DNA from: JAICKM01 sp038228295
GTDB taxonomy: Bacteria; Chloroflexota; Chloroflexia; QHBQ01; JAICKM01
Assembly: GCA_038228295.1 (NCBI GenBank)
Contig: JBBRPH010000013.1
Span: 1 to 64,000 of the forward strand
Length of the DNA stretch: 64,000 nucleotides
Reading direction: 5' to 3'
Positions 17,172 to 25,142 of this stretch are shown piece after piece. The position numbers and the translations under genes were made by a program. Position 1 is the stretch's first letter. Each line of letters begins with the position of its first letter. Below the pieces are notes generated by a model, which saw nothing but the letters and a program-made list of their open reading frames with translations, had not been told where the DNA came from and did not search any database.

Positions 17172-18588
17172 TAAACGCTTGGCTCTCCGCCACCTGTGCG
17201 GCGCTGATGCGACCGGCGGCGCGCAAGACGGTGAGCGTATGGGCCATCGTGGTCACGACCTGCGGGTTAAGGCCCGCTGCCTGGAGCGTGGCGAGGCCAC
17301 CCTGGCCGCGATCCACAAAGACCAGCATCCTATTGCCCACCACCTGGGCGGCGCGCAAGTGGTCCTGCACTTCCAGCTTCGAGGCTCCATCGGAGATCAC
17401 GTCGTCAATCAGCAGCGCATCCAAGCCGAGCGTCCACGGGCCTTCGACCATCTGGCGCGTGCCGTAGGCTTTGGCTTCGGCGCGCACATAGCCGGCGGGG
17501 CGGTCAAGCGCTTGGCCCAACGCCACGGCCAGCGGGATGCCGGCGTAGGCGATGCCGATCAGGATGTCGGGTTGCCAGCCCAGCGTCCGCACGCGGGCGG
17601 CGTAGGCGGCAGCGACCCGGCGCAGCAGGACCGGGTGCGCGACCAAACCGCGCAGGTTGTGGTAATAGGGCGATATGCGGCCCGATTTGAGCGTGATCCG
17701 CTCGAAGCGAATGATGCCGGCATCATACAGGTCTACCAGCAGGCGATCCAGATCCCCATCGGCGGCGGGGGCGACGGGAGCCTGCCCGGCGGCCACCATT
17801 GCGGCGGCATAGGCGGCGGCGGCGGCGGCGGGGTCGGCGGCTTGCATGATGCCGCGACTGGCGCTGATCAGCAGGCCGCCGGCCGCTGCGTTGCGCCCCG
17901 CGCCGACGGAACCGGCCAAGTCGCCACCCTGCGCGCCGATGCCCGGCACTAGAAACGGCAGGTTGGGCGCGGCGGCGCGAATCGCGGCCATCTCGGCGGG
18001 CCAGGTTGCCCCGACCACCAAGCCGCAGTTGTCTCCCCCATTCCAAGCTTCGCTCAGCCGGCGGGCCAAATAGAGGAAATAGGAATCGCCACCGGCCACC
18101 GGCACGTCTTGCAGCTCCGCCGCGCCGGGATTGGACGTGCGGCAGACGACAAAGCAGCCCCGGTCGGGTCGCTCGAACAAGGGAGCCAGGGCTTCGCGGC
18201 CGGGATGGGGGAATGCGGTCACGGCATCGGCCCCGCAAAGGTCGAACGCCTCATGCGCGACCCGCGCCACCACATGACCAATGTCGCCGTATTTTGCGTC
18301 AAGGATCAGCAGGTGGTCGGGATAGGTCGCTTTCAGGTAACGGCAGGTCTCGATCAGCGCACTATAGCCGGCCGGCCCTTCGGCAGTGTAGACCTTCATT
18401 TGCAGCTTGAAAGCGACGGCGTGCGCTGCGGTCGCATCAATGATGCGGCGGTTGAAACCGAGCAGGGCATCGGTCACGCCCGCCGCCCGCCAGGGATCGG
18501 GCAATTCGCCGTAAATCGGATCCAGCCCCACACATAAAAAATGGCCCTTTGCGGCAACCGCAGCATCAAGCCGGGCATTAAAACTCAT
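17158..18588 (-). CDS. PyrF-PyrE fusion: OMP decarboxylase and orotate phosphoribosyltransferase
   Basis: 476 residues. Residues 1-265 are orotidine-5'-phosphate decarboxylase of the type-2 subfamily, with catalytic LILDAKYGDIGH (Asp97, Lys99, Asp102) and the phosphate-binding LVPGIGAQGGD and ISASRGI. Residues 278-476 are orotate phosphoribosyltransferase, with KSGRISPYYHNLRG and the PRPP motif LLIDDVISDGAS at 392-403. The two catalyse the last steps of UMP synthesis, orotate to OMP to UMP. The domain order is decarboxylase first, opposite to the animal UMP synthase. AAAGGACGCCACG precedes the ATG. It follows pyrD by 30 bases in one operon. The stop codon lies in a heptamer array. Confidence 0.93.
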   Translation of the reverse strand: MSFNARLDAAVAAKGHFLCVGLDPIYGELPDPWRAAGVTDALLGFNRRIIDATAAHAVAFKLQMKVYTAEGPAGYSALIETCRYLKATYPDHLLILDAKYGDIGHVVARVAHEAFDLCGADAVTAFPHPGREALAPLFERPDRGCFVVCRTSNPGAAELQDVPVAGGDSYFLYLARRLSEAWNGGDNCGLVVGATWPAEMAAIRAAAPNLPFLVPGIGAQGGDLAGSVGAGRNAAAGGLLISASRGIMQAADPAAAAAAYAAAMVAAGQAPVAPAADGDLDRLLVDLYDAGIIRFERITLKSGRISPYYHNLRGLVAHPVLLRRVAAAYAARVRTLGWQPDILIGIAYAGIPLAVALGQALDRPAGYVRAEAKAYGTRQMVEGPWTLGLDALLIDDVISDGASKLEVQDHLRAAQVVGNRMLVFVDRGQGGLATLQAAGLNPQVVTTMAHTLTVLRAAGRISAAQVAESQAFMRET

Positions 18589-18618
18589 CGTGGCGTCCTT
18601 TGCATCTTGGCGACGCGA

Positions 18619-19764
18619 TCATAGGTCGGCGGCAATATCCAAGGCCAAACGTGGGTGCCACATCGGGCCGGCGGCGGCCTGCACCACGTCGGCACCGGCC
18701 CGGCGGTAAGCATGATAGTCGCTGGGCTGGGTCACGCCGCCCACGCCGATGATGCCCCAGCGCCCGCCGGTCGCCGCCCGCAACGCCGCAAGACGGCCCA
18801 CCACAGCGAGGCCCATACCGCGGATCGCCGCGCCGCAAATGCCCGCGCGCAACCGTCCCGCGCCCGGCAAGGCTTGCGCTCCCGCCGCATCCAGCACCGG
18901 GTAAGGCACCGCGTTGATGGCCGCGAAGCCGGCCACGTAGGGAGCCAGTGCCACCACCAGCGCGGCCAGCGCGGCATCCCCCGCCGGCGTGGTCGGATAG
19001 CTGCCCAGCTTGACCAGCAGCGGGCGATCCGGCACGCGATCCTTGATCGCCGCGCAGACGGCGGCGGCTCCCGCAATGTCGTGGCAGAGCAAGCCGTGCC
19101 CGCCGACGTTGGGACACGACAGGTTGGCCTCGATCACCGGCGCACCCGCCGCCGCCGCCAGGGCCGCCGTGTGGGCGAAGTCGGCGGCGAACGCGGCGGG
19201 GCCGTCGCCGGGATCCACCGTGCCAACCACCGACACCGCCAGGAGCTGCCCCGGCCCGGCGGCCGCCCGTGCCCGCGCCACATCGGCCTGCCACACGGCG
19301 ACCGGCTGGGCCGGCATCCCAAACGAGTTGGTGATGCTCAGGCGGCCCAGCTCCGCCAGCGACACGCGGCCCCCGCCGGCGGCAAACGGACGCGCCTGGA
19401 GCGGGGGTGCGGCGGTGCCCTCGTCAGTCAGCGCATCCGCTGTCACCTGCAATACATTCGGGAAGGCGTGCGCCGGCCAGGGACGGCTCCGCACCGTCTT
19501 GTAGTGGCAAAAGTGGTAGCCCCAGCGAAACGCCGCCGCGACATAGGCCGCGTTGAGCAACGGCCCCGCCGGGATGCCGAACGGCACCTGCAAAGGCGCG
19601 CCCAAAAACGCCTCCGGTGTAACCCCACCCGGCATATCATCGCCGGGCCCTGGCGGGCGGGTCAGGGGCTGTGGCTCCGCCGCAAAGAGGCCAAACGGCC
19701 CTCGCTCGTAATTCTCCTGATAGTTCAGGTGGGGGTTATAAAACGGCAGTGTCTCGTCGGTCAT
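18619..19764 (-). CDS. pyrD: Dihydroorotate dehydrogenase, class 1-like
   Basis: 381 residues from the ATG at 19764; an upstream TTG at 19797 would start inside a heptamer array and is less likely. The FMN-binding TIM barrel shows YKTVRSR (Lys89), NSFGMP, EANLSCPNV with Cys217 as the class-1 catalytic base, and LLVKLGSYPTT. C-terminal RWGIIGVGGVTQPSDYHAYR and VQAAAGPMW bind the phosphate. It oxidises dihydroorotate to orotate. It is longer than usual class-1 enzymes (about 310 residues) because of a 55-residue N-terminal extension. No strong ribosome binding site is visible. It lies between an unknown gene and pyrF-pyrE. Confidence 0.88.
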   Translation of the reverse strand: MTDETLPFYNPHLNYQENYERGPFGLFAAEPQPLTRPPGPGDDMPGGVTPEAFLGAPLQVPFGIPAGPLLNAAYVAAAFRWGYHFCHYKTVRSRPWPAHAFPNVLQVTADALTDEGTAAPPLQARPFAAGGGRVSLAELGRLSITNSFGMPAQPVAVWQADVARARAAAGPGQLLAVSVVGTVDPGDGPAAFAADFAHTAALAAAAGAPVIEANLSCPNVGGHGLLCHDIAGAAAVCAAIKDRVPDRPLLVKLGSYPTTPAGDAALAALVVALAPYVAGFAAINAVPYPVLDAAGAQALPGAGRLRAGICGAAIRGMGLAVVGRLAALRAATGGRWGIIGVGGVTQPSDYHAYRRAGADVVQAAAGPMWHPRLALDIAADL

Positions 19765-19811
19765 AGGTCGGTCGTCAATCGTCGGTCTACACTTCAAAAC
19801 TCAGAACTCGT
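19757..19811. repeat. Degenerate heptamer array between the first pyr-operon gene and pyrD
   Basis: Units such as TCGGTCA, TAGGTCG, GTCGTCA, ATCGTCG can be read in register from 19757. The weaker ACTTCAA, AACTCAG, AACTCGT follow. It spans the 46-base gap between the two genes and the start codon region of pyrD. More degenerate than the other arrays. Confidence 0.5.
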
Positions 19812-20521
19812 CAAGGTCGAGCCAACACGGCAATCTCGGTGGCGCAGAGGAAGCGGGCCAGAGCGTGCAGGTCGAAGCGGAACCGCCCGTCCTCGCCTGC
19901 TGTGGCGACGAGGCCAACGCCCGGCAGCAGCAGCCGCGCTTCGAGCAGGGTGGGCACGGGCGCATCGGGATCTGTATCGCGGCTATCCGGGGCATAGCGC
20001 AGCAACAGCGCCGGCTCGCCGACCGCCGCCAGTATACGGGTTTCGCCGGTCTCTAGCAAGGCCCACGCCGCCCCCGTCCAGGCCGCAGCCGGCGCAGCGT
20101 CGGCACGCACGCGGCGTAGCGGCAGGCGCAGGTATTTGAGCCGGTCGCTGTCTACACCCAGTGTGTCCAGGTCCGCCGCCGCACGGTTGAGCGTGCCGTG
20201 CAGCGCGGCGATTAGGCTGCGCTCCAACAGATCGATCAGCGCAGCACCGCCTGCCCCGACCCAGTACCCGGCCACGCCGGTGCGCGTCGGCCGGCAGGTG
20301 CGCTCCAGGTGCGCGGCTACTGCGGCCGGCAACGGGCCGTCTGCTTGCGTGAAGCCCGCGCGGTCCAGGAACTCTTCAATGCTGCGCGTGAGCGCGTGGT
20401 ACACACGCGCCTGCGCCGCGGCGGCGGCCGGCGCGAAACCGGCTGCCCGCGCCGGCAGCAGGGTCAGATCGGGCCGGCGCACGACGGCGGCGCGCAGTTC
20501 ACGGGACTTCGGGTAGTGCAT
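19811..20521 (-). CDS. Unknown protein, first gene of the pyr operon
   Basis: 236 residues from the ATG at 20521, which has CGGAGG seven bases upstream; a start at 20545 lacks this. The sequence is Ala/Leu/Arg-rich, mostly helical, with no signal peptide and no transmembrane helix. Patches include YHALTRSIEEFLDRAGF, GYWVGAGGAALIDLLERSL and a C-terminal GRFRFDLHALARFLCATEIA. I do not recognise a family. It is the promoter-proximal gene of the operon with pyrD and pyrF-pyrE, so a part in pyrimidine metabolism or a structural helper is possible but unproven. Confidence 0.65.
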   Translation of the reverse strand: MHYPKSRELRAAVVRRPDLTLLPARAAGFAPAAAAAQARVYHALTRSIEEFLDRAGFTQADGPLPAAVAAHLERTCRPTRTGVAGYWVGAGGAALIDLLERSLIAALHGTLNRAAADLDTLGVDSDRLKYLRLPLRRVRADAAPAAAWTGAAWALLETGETRILAAVGEPALLLRYAPDSRDTDPDAPVPTLLEARLLLPGVGLVATAGEDGRFRFDLHALARFLCATEIAVLARP

Positions 20522-20646
20522 GGCAAACCTCCGGGCATACGGCATAAAAAGTAAAGCGTAAGGGTGTACGGATTACTCATTGCATATTGTGTGTCATGGG
20601 TGTTGTACGTGTCATGGATGTTGTTGTACCCTTGTATTCGGGCATA

Positions 20647-20675
20647 GAAAAAGACGGGTCTGGAGGACTCCGTCT
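20647..20675 (-). terminator. Leader terminator 2 of the pyr operon
   Basis: On the minus strand AGACGG (20675-20670) pairs with CCGTCT (20657-20652) around a 12-base loop that has its own complementary parts, followed by TTTTC. It is 126 bases before the first gene and lies inside the transcribed leader, so it would act as an attenuator. Confidence 0.65.
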
Positions 20676-20938
20676 GAAGGATGCGTGATATGCGGTTACT
20701 GAGAGATTGCGGAGGGAAAAGGGAAATCCCGTGCCCCGCGCCACTGCCGGCGAGAGAAACAAGCCAACCAGCCAGTCCGGCGGCCTGATCGGGTGCCCCA
20801 TGCCCTGCCCCACTGCCCGCCAATGACAGCAGCCACCCTGCTTGACCGGCAGCGCGGTCTATGTGATTAGGTTTCGCCGATTGCAACATAAGCACACCGT
20901 TGAGGCCCATACCCCGCCTATATCCGTGCAGCGGGCAT

Positions 20939-20961
20939 AAAAACACCTCCCTGGCGGGAGG
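20939..20961 (-). terminator. Leader terminator 1 of the pyr operon
   Basis: On the minus strand CCTCCC (20961-20956) pairs with GGGAGG (20951-20946) around GCCA, followed by TGTTTTT. It begins about 30 bases after the predicted transcription start. An earlier GGAGG at about 20995 can pair with the CCTCC arm, giving a possible antiterminator. The GGAGGTG in the distal arm could also serve as a ribosome binding site for a six-codon ORF beginning ATGCCC. Confidence 0.65.
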
Positions 20962-20996
20962 CGATCGGCGCTACACGCCCCGCAATAATTCCTCCT

Positions 20997-21026
20997 ATCA
21001 TACGCCATGAGCGGTAGCGTTGTCAA
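20997..21026 (-). promoter_or_regulatory. Promoter of the pyr operon
   Basis: On the minus strand TTGACA (21026-21021) and TATGAT (21002-20997) are 18 bases apart. The predicted start is near 20990, giving a leader of about 470 bases. That leader has no convincing gene; the ORF spanning it reads as repetitive low-complexity sequence, with a partly repeated AGWLxSLAGSGAGHG segment. Confidence 0.75.
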
Positions 21027-21041
21027 TGGGGATATGTTACC

Positions 21042-21085
21042 AAAACAGGGTGTAGGATCACAATGAATGGCGATCCTACACCCTG
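21042..21085 (-). terminator. Intrinsic terminator of the carboxypeptidase gene
   Basis: A 14-bp perfect stem (21085-21072 with 21059-21046) is followed on the minus strand by TTTTGG. It lies 47 bases past the carboxypeptidase stop codon and just upstream of the pyr promoter, insulating the two units. Confidence 0.85.
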
Positions 21086-21132
21086 CCTCAGCGCAGCTCG
21101 CCTACGCGGGCTGCGTTCCGGTTACTGCGACT

Positions 21133-22818
21133 TTAGGCGTCCTGTGTACCCAGCGGGATCTCTGTTCGCACCGTGCCGGCTCGTTCGGCGGCGACCGTCA
21201 GACCCAGCTTGGTGCCGGCAGGGGCACGCACTACCCACTCTACTTTGCGCAGATAGTCGGTGCCCGATCCACCGCCGAAGGCTTTGTTAGATCGCCCTTC
21301 CAGGTGGCCGATCTCCTGGCGGCTCTCGCCGGTGATCAGAGTGGCCGCAGCAGGCAGGGTCAACACGACTTCGATGGGGCGCGCGACCTTACGCTCCAAG
21401 CCTTTTTTGCTGGTATAGGTCGGCAGGAAGCCGCTGTTTTCGAGCAAGGCCGCCACGCGGTACACATCGCCGCCTTGCGGCTGCACATCGAGGCGACGCA
21501 GGCTCAGGCGTGGCGACATCAGCGCATGAGCGATGGTGAAGCGACAGTGCTTTTCGCAGAGTTCAGGCAGGAAAGCGGCGGGTGCATTCTGCCAGACAGC
21601 CTTAACATCCCAGCCGCCGAGTTCGACCGGGCCGAGCTGTGGGTGGTCGAACGGCTGCCAGTCCTGGAAGCCCTTACCGTCCAACTGCGCATCGTTCCAT
21701 TGCATGATCTTGAGATCATCTTCTTCGGGGTGCCGGCGGAACCACTCGATAAAGCCCTCTTTTTGCACTCCCGCCGCCGTCGGCACATCCCACAATTCGG
21801 TAGTGAAGCCGAACCAACCGAACTGGTCATAGGCGTAATCGTCCATGCCGCCGTGCAAAATCTCTTTGGGGTGGTAGCGGAACTTGTGGTAGACCGACAC
21901 ACACTCGTAGCCGGTGAGATCCGTGCCCTTTTGGCCGATCAGCTTGTAAATATCGAGGTCTTCCACCGGGAATTGCTCATCGGGATGCGTGCTATAGGGG
22001 CGCAGGATCACCGCCGAGGAGGTGTGATAGGTCAGGAAGCCGTTGATGTTGCGGTGGGTGCGCCAGAACTGCGCCTCGGCTTGCGTCTCCGGTTCGGAGA
22101 ACGGGAAATCGCCCGCGCCGCGCTGCGTGCCCTCCGACTCCCACATATGCGGGTAGTTGCGGTTAAAGTCCAGCCCCTCGTGCGGCGGCGCTTCTTTGAT
22201 CTCGTAGCCGTCGTAATTGTCGATCATGCCCTCCGTCAGCACGGTGTAGTAGGTGCCGCCGAATTCGTCGGCTTCGCGGCGGCGCATAACGCGCGGGTCT
22301 TTTTCCGAGGCTTTCCACGCGCCTGCGTCATCCTTGATCCGCATATCGAGGATCAGGCCGTCGCCGTTGAGATCCTGCGGATGCAGGCCGTCGCGCCGGT
22401 CGGCATAGGGGTAGGGCCGCACGCTGGAGCGCAGCCGATGGGCCGTGGTCAGGTATTTTTCCGAGCCGTCCACTGTGATGCGCGGCAGGACGTAGACCAT
22501 GTAGTTGTCGAGCAGGCGCGTCACCTGCGGGTCGCTGCCGTGCGCGGTGAGCAGGTGCCGGATCGTGTAGAGCGCTACCGCCGAGCCGGTCACTTCGCCG
22601 GCGTGGGTGTTGGCATCAATCCAGTAGCCCGGCTTTTCCAGTGCCGGTCCGGTGGCCTGATTAGTGATCACGGCAATGGGGATGTCGCGGCCTTCGTGGC
22701 TCCGGCCGATGGTCTCAATCTCAATGAGCTGCGGATAGGCAGCAGCCATGTCATGCAGAAAGGTCAGCAATTCCTCGTAGGCATAATAATGGCTAAAATC
22801 AAAATCGGGTACAGACAT
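21133..22818 (-). CDS. M14-family zinc carboxypeptidase
   Basis: 561 residues. The zinc-binding pair is His72 and Glu75 in DANTHAGEVTG. The third ligand is the histidine in GFLTYHTSS (about residue 254), after LDFNRNYPHMW and FPFSEPETQAEAQF, all standard M14 signatures. The catalytic glutamate is likely in FTTELWDVPTAAG. Residues about 430-561 form a beta-rich C-terminal domain with SLRRLDVQPQGGDVYRVAA. There is no signal peptide, so it may act in the cytoplasm or leave by another route. It would remove C-terminal residues or cleave peptidoglycan-like amide bonds. It is divergent from the DoxX-like gene across a CRP/FNR-like palindrome. Confidence 0.88.
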   Translation of the reverse strand: MSVPDFDFSHYYAYEELLTFLHDMAAAYPQLIEIETIGRSHEGRDIPIAVITNQATGPALEKPGYWIDANTHAGEVTGSAVALYTIRHLLTAHGSDPQVTRLLDNYMVYVLPRITVDGSEKYLTTAHRLRSSVRPYPYADRRDGLHPQDLNGDGLILDMRIKDDAGAWKASEKDPRVMRRREADEFGGTYYTVLTEGMIDNYDGYEIKEAPPHEGLDFNRNYPHMWESEGTQRGAGDFPFSEPETQAEAQFWRTHRNINGFLTYHTSSAVILRPYSTHPDEQFPVEDLDIYKLIGQKGTDLTGYECVSVYHKFRYHPKEILHGGMDDYAYDQFGWFGFTTELWDVPTAAGVQKEGFIEWFRRHPEEDDLKIMQWNDAQLDGKGFQDWQPFDHPQLGPVELGGWDVKAVWQNAPAAFLPELCEKHCRFTIAHALMSPRLSLRRLDVQPQGGDVYRVAALLENSGFLPTYTSKKGLERKVARPIEVVLTLPAAATLITGESRQEIGHLEGRSNKAFGGGSGTDYLRKVEWVVRAPAGTKLGLTVAAERAGTVRTEIPLGTQDA

Positions 22819-22948
22819 AGGGCAGTCCTTTCAGGCGCAGAATACGGCGACGCACGGGATCGCGCCACAAGTTGGCCCAGTATAGCAAAGACCGCAGGGG
22901 TAAGCAATGCCGCAAGCGATCCCTTTGCCGCTGCCGCTCGTATATTTA

Positions 22949-22966
22949 TTGTGAAATATATCACAA
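22949..22966. promoter_or_regulatory. CRP/FNR-type palindromic operator
   Basis: TTGTGA-N6-TCACAA is a perfect palindrome that matches the classic TGTGA-N6-TCACA consensus of the CRP/FNR superfamily. It lies in the AT-rich gap between the divergent carboxypeptidase and DoxX-like genes and is placed to control either. Confidence 0.65.
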
Positions 22967-23002
22967 ATACGAACCCTAGCTATAGGTGACGCGAGGTATA
23001 GG

Positions 23003-24055
23003 ATGCGTAACTCCATGACATATATCCAGGCGTGCGTGCGGCTCACGCTGGCCGGCGTGGCGGCGGCACTGCTGCTGGCCCCAGCCACGGCCTGGTCCCA
23101 CGAAAAATGGTTCACCGATGCGGCGGCCTACCCCGTGCGGCTCGATCTGCTGGGCAGCGGACCGGTGGCGCTGGCGCTGGGCAGCGCGGCGGTTGCGTTG
23201 GGGGCGTTGCTGATCGTGCGGCGCATCGTGCGCGACCCGCTGTGGCCCAATCCCACGTGGCTACAGCCGGCTGTGCAATCGTCGCAGGCGGTGATCGGCA
23301 TCCAGACGGCGGTGAGCCTGATCTATATGGCCGTGCAGGGCTGGCTGTTTTCGCCGGTGCTGCCGCTGCCCACCGGGCTGGGCGGCTTGGCGCTGGGGGC
23401 ACTGGTGATCGCCGTCAGCTTGTCGCTGGTCACCGGCTGGTTCACGCGGCTGGGCGGCGGGCTGTTGATCGCCCTGGTCGGGCTGACCTTTGTGCTGTAT
23501 CCCCTAGCCGCCGCGCTGGAACAGTTGCTGTTCGTGGGCATTGGCCTCTACTTCTTGCTGCTGGGCCGTGGGCTGTTCCCGCCCAGCGGCGCGCTGATGC
23601 AACGCTTAGATCGCTTCTGGCAGCCCTACGCGCACTACGCGCTGCCCGCCATCCGCATCGGCACTGGCCTGACCATCCTGGTGCTGGCCTTCACCGAGAA
23701 GCTGCTCAACCCGGCGCTGGCTCAGGCGTTCCTGCACACCCACCCGCTGTTCAACTTCCCGCAGGCGCTGGGGTTGACCTGGTTCAGCGACGATCTATTT
23801 ATCGGCGCGGCGGCCACGGTCGAGGCAACTATCGGCGTGTTGCTGATCGCTGGGGTGTTACCGCGCTTGGTCATCTTGCTGATGTGGGTGCCGTTCAATA
23901 TCGCCATCCCGCTGCTGCCACCCGTCGAACTACTCGGCCACCTGCCGATCCTGGCCGTGATGTACGCGATCTTCCTGCAAGGCCCAGGCCGCACCGCCAC
24001 CCAACCGCAAGATGCCGCCACCCCTGCCCGGCAAGCGATCCCAGTGGGGGCATAG
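23003..24055 (+). CDS. DoxX-like polytopic membrane protein
   Basis: 350 residues. A signal-like N-terminus ends with ATAWSHEKWF, then about eight hydrophobic helices follow. The C-terminal half (from about residue 210: YALPAIRIGTGLTILVLAFTEKLLNP) resembles the DoxX family of small quinone-associated membrane proteins, here preceded by four extra helices. Family members are linked to redox or oxidative-stress functions, often with unclear biochemistry. The ATG at 23003 is supported by GAGG seven bases upstream. The CRP/FNR-like palindrome 37 bases before the gene would fit redox or nutrient control, which is inference. Confidence 0.7.
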   Translation: MRNSMTYIQACVRLTLAGVAAALLLAPATAWSHEKWFTDAAAYPVRLDLLGSGPVALALGSAAVALGALLIVRRIVRDPLWPNPTWLQPAVQSSQAVIGIQTAVSLIYMAVQGWLFSPVLPLPTGLGGLALGALVIAVSLSLVTGWFTRLGGGLLIALVGLTFVLYPLAAALEQLLFVGIGLYFLLLGRGLFPPSGALMQRLDRFWQPYAHYALPAIRIGTGLTILVLAFTEKLLNPALAQAFLHTHPLFNFPQALGLTWFSDDLFIGAAATVEATIGVLLIAGVLPRLVILLMWVPFNIAIPLLPPVELLGHLPILAVMYAIFLQGPGRTATQPQDAATPARQAIPVGA

Positions 24056-24063
24056 GACGGTCA

Positions 24064-24087
24064 ACACGGAGACACGGAGACACGGAG
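24064..24087 (+). repeat. Three tandem octamers
   Basis: ACACGGAG is repeated three times exactly, nine bases after the stop codon of the DoxX-like gene. The unit is one base longer than in the other arrays of the window. Confidence 0.8.
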
Positions 24088-24256
24088 GACGTTAAGGTTT
24101 CTGTGCGGGAGGCGGGTCCACCTTGCTGAGAATGTCACTGGCGTTGGGTGGAACCCCCTCCTACGCGCCAAAGGCGCAACCAGCACCACGCTCCCTCGTT
24201 GTACCATCAACAACGCGACGGTTGAATTGGCCTTCTATAAGTCGAAGGAGGCAGCT

Positions 24257-24742
24257 ATGATCAAAAGGCGAAGTCTGTTGCTGCTGGGAATAATAGCGGT
24301 GGCGGTGTTCGGCCTAGCCACAGCGCTAGCGGGATTGCTGATACACTTCAATCTCGCCTACGGCACGTACACTTATGACCCCAAAACGCAAGCCCCGCCC
24401 ACGATCTTGGTAGATGGCCGGCCGGAGACCTCTGTACTAACCTATCTCAACAATCAAATCCAGCAAACCGGCACCTACCCTGCCGGTGCGCCCAGCAAAG
24501 TAGCGCTGCTGGAACCGGTAGCCGTCAGGATTGGCTCCATTTACACGGATTCGCAGATGCCACTGGAGGTGCAAGTCGCCATTCACTATGCGGATGGTAG
24601 CCTTCACGATGAACGCTTTCAATTTACGTCAGGAGGTTGCTTGGGAGCAGAACTAGGAAATCTTGCTGTGTCCTATCAGGGACGATTACGACCGTTGGAA
24701 CGGTGTTGGCAAGCGGCTCCAGGCATAACAAATTGCGACTAA
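24257..24742 (+). CDS. Small membrane-anchored extracytoplasmic protein
   Basis: 161 residues from the ATG at 24257, chosen because GAAGGAGG lies nine bases before it; an upstream start at 24227 lacks a site. Residues 3-29 are a membrane anchor (RRSLLLLGIIAVAVFGLATA). The outer part has two cysteines, in SGGCLGAELG and LERCWQAAPG, near the C-terminus that could form a disulfide. No family is recognised. The gene stands alone before the cysK leader; function unknown. Confidence 0.65.
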   Translation: MIKRRSLLLLGIIAVAVFGLATALAGLLIHFNLAYGTYTYDPKTQAPPTILVDGRPETSVLTYLNNQIQQTGTYPAGAPSKVALLEPVAVRIGSIYTDSQMPLEVQVAIHYADGSLHDERFQFTSGGCLGAELGNLAVSYQGRLRPLERCWQAAPGITNCD

Positions 24743-24868
24743 TACCGGACAATGTGAGGCAGCACACATCGGGCAGCCTACGGGCGATCTATAATAAGCC
24801 AGATAGGGTATGCTTAATAGGGGCGTATAACGGCGTTGCCCATAGCCGGAAGTGAAAGTGGATGCAGA

Positions 24869-25092
24869 TACAGGCCGCTAACATGAATAGGCCACACGCC
24901 GGGTGGGGCGAACCCACCGAGGGGCGTTGGCCGCGTATTTACGCCTGTACCACGCCGGTGGGCCGCCGCGTGCGCGCCACCGTCTCCTTGTGGCCCCTGA
25001 CCGCGCCTGCGTAGCGCGGTTCTAGCGGCGGCGAGTGTCGCCGCGCTCACGATGACTAACCATGGGGGTTGCCGAACGGCAGCCTCTTTTTT
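24869..25092 (+). ncRNA. Structured RNA leader upstream of cysK, riboswitch candidate
   Basis: A closing stem TACAGGC/GCCTGTA (24869-24875 with 24943-24949) encloses a long hairpin: GGCC and ACGCC pair with GGCGT and GGCC, capped by GGTGGG/CCCACC around GCGAA (24902-24918). Three more hairpins follow: CGGTGG/CCACCG (24956-24982), ACCGCGC/GCGCGGT (25000-25020) and GCGGCG/CGCCGC (25025-25044). A clean intrinsic terminator at 25066-25092 ends the leader 50 bases before cysK. This layout is that of an attenuating riboswitch or T-box. I could not match it to SAM, T-box, c-di-AMP, TPP, FMN, glycine or cobalamin consensus sequences. The 5' boundary is uncertain; TATAAT at 24790 may be the -10 element. 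Confidence 0.55.
25066..25092 (+). terminator. Intrinsic terminator in the cysK leader
   Basis: GGTTGCC (25067-25073) pairs with GGCAGCC (25078-25084) around GAAC, followed by TCTTTTTT. Because it lies between the probable promoter and the cysK start, it is best read as a regulated attenuator. Confidence 0.85.
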
Positions 25093-25142
25093 GTGTCCTG
25101 CGCCGCCCTGTGGCCGCGCCGGCAGAGGGAATACAACAACCG

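Noticed and set aside
18655..20139. 494-codon open frame on the plus strand
   Set aside because: Antisense to pyrD and the unknown pyr-operon gene; Arg/Ala/Gly-rich with no recognisable motif.
20464..20946. 160-codon frame in the pyr leader
   Set aside because: It runs through both leader terminators and into the next gene in another frame; the translation is a low-complexity repeat. It was not called a gene, though short leader peptides remain possible.
21067..22989. 640-codon open frame on the plus strand
   Set aside because: It is antisense to the M14 carboxypeptidase, whose motifs and terminator are clear. Its translation shows the Val/Arg/His bias of a shadow frame in GC-rich DNA and no domain.
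23032..24129. 365-codon frame parallel to the DoxX-like gene
   Set aside because: It is the +2 shadow of the membrane-protein gene and contains no membrane segment or motif.
24146..24155. GGGTGGAACC resembling a T-box element
   Set aside because: No stem I, AGTA or AGAGAG motif lies upstream and no terminator with a T run follows; probably chance.
24869..24950. c-di-AMP or ZTP riboswitch identity for the cysK leader
   Set aside because: The GGTGGGGCGAACCCACC hairpin recalls parts of both, but the remaining conserved blocks and the 3' closing sequences do not match.
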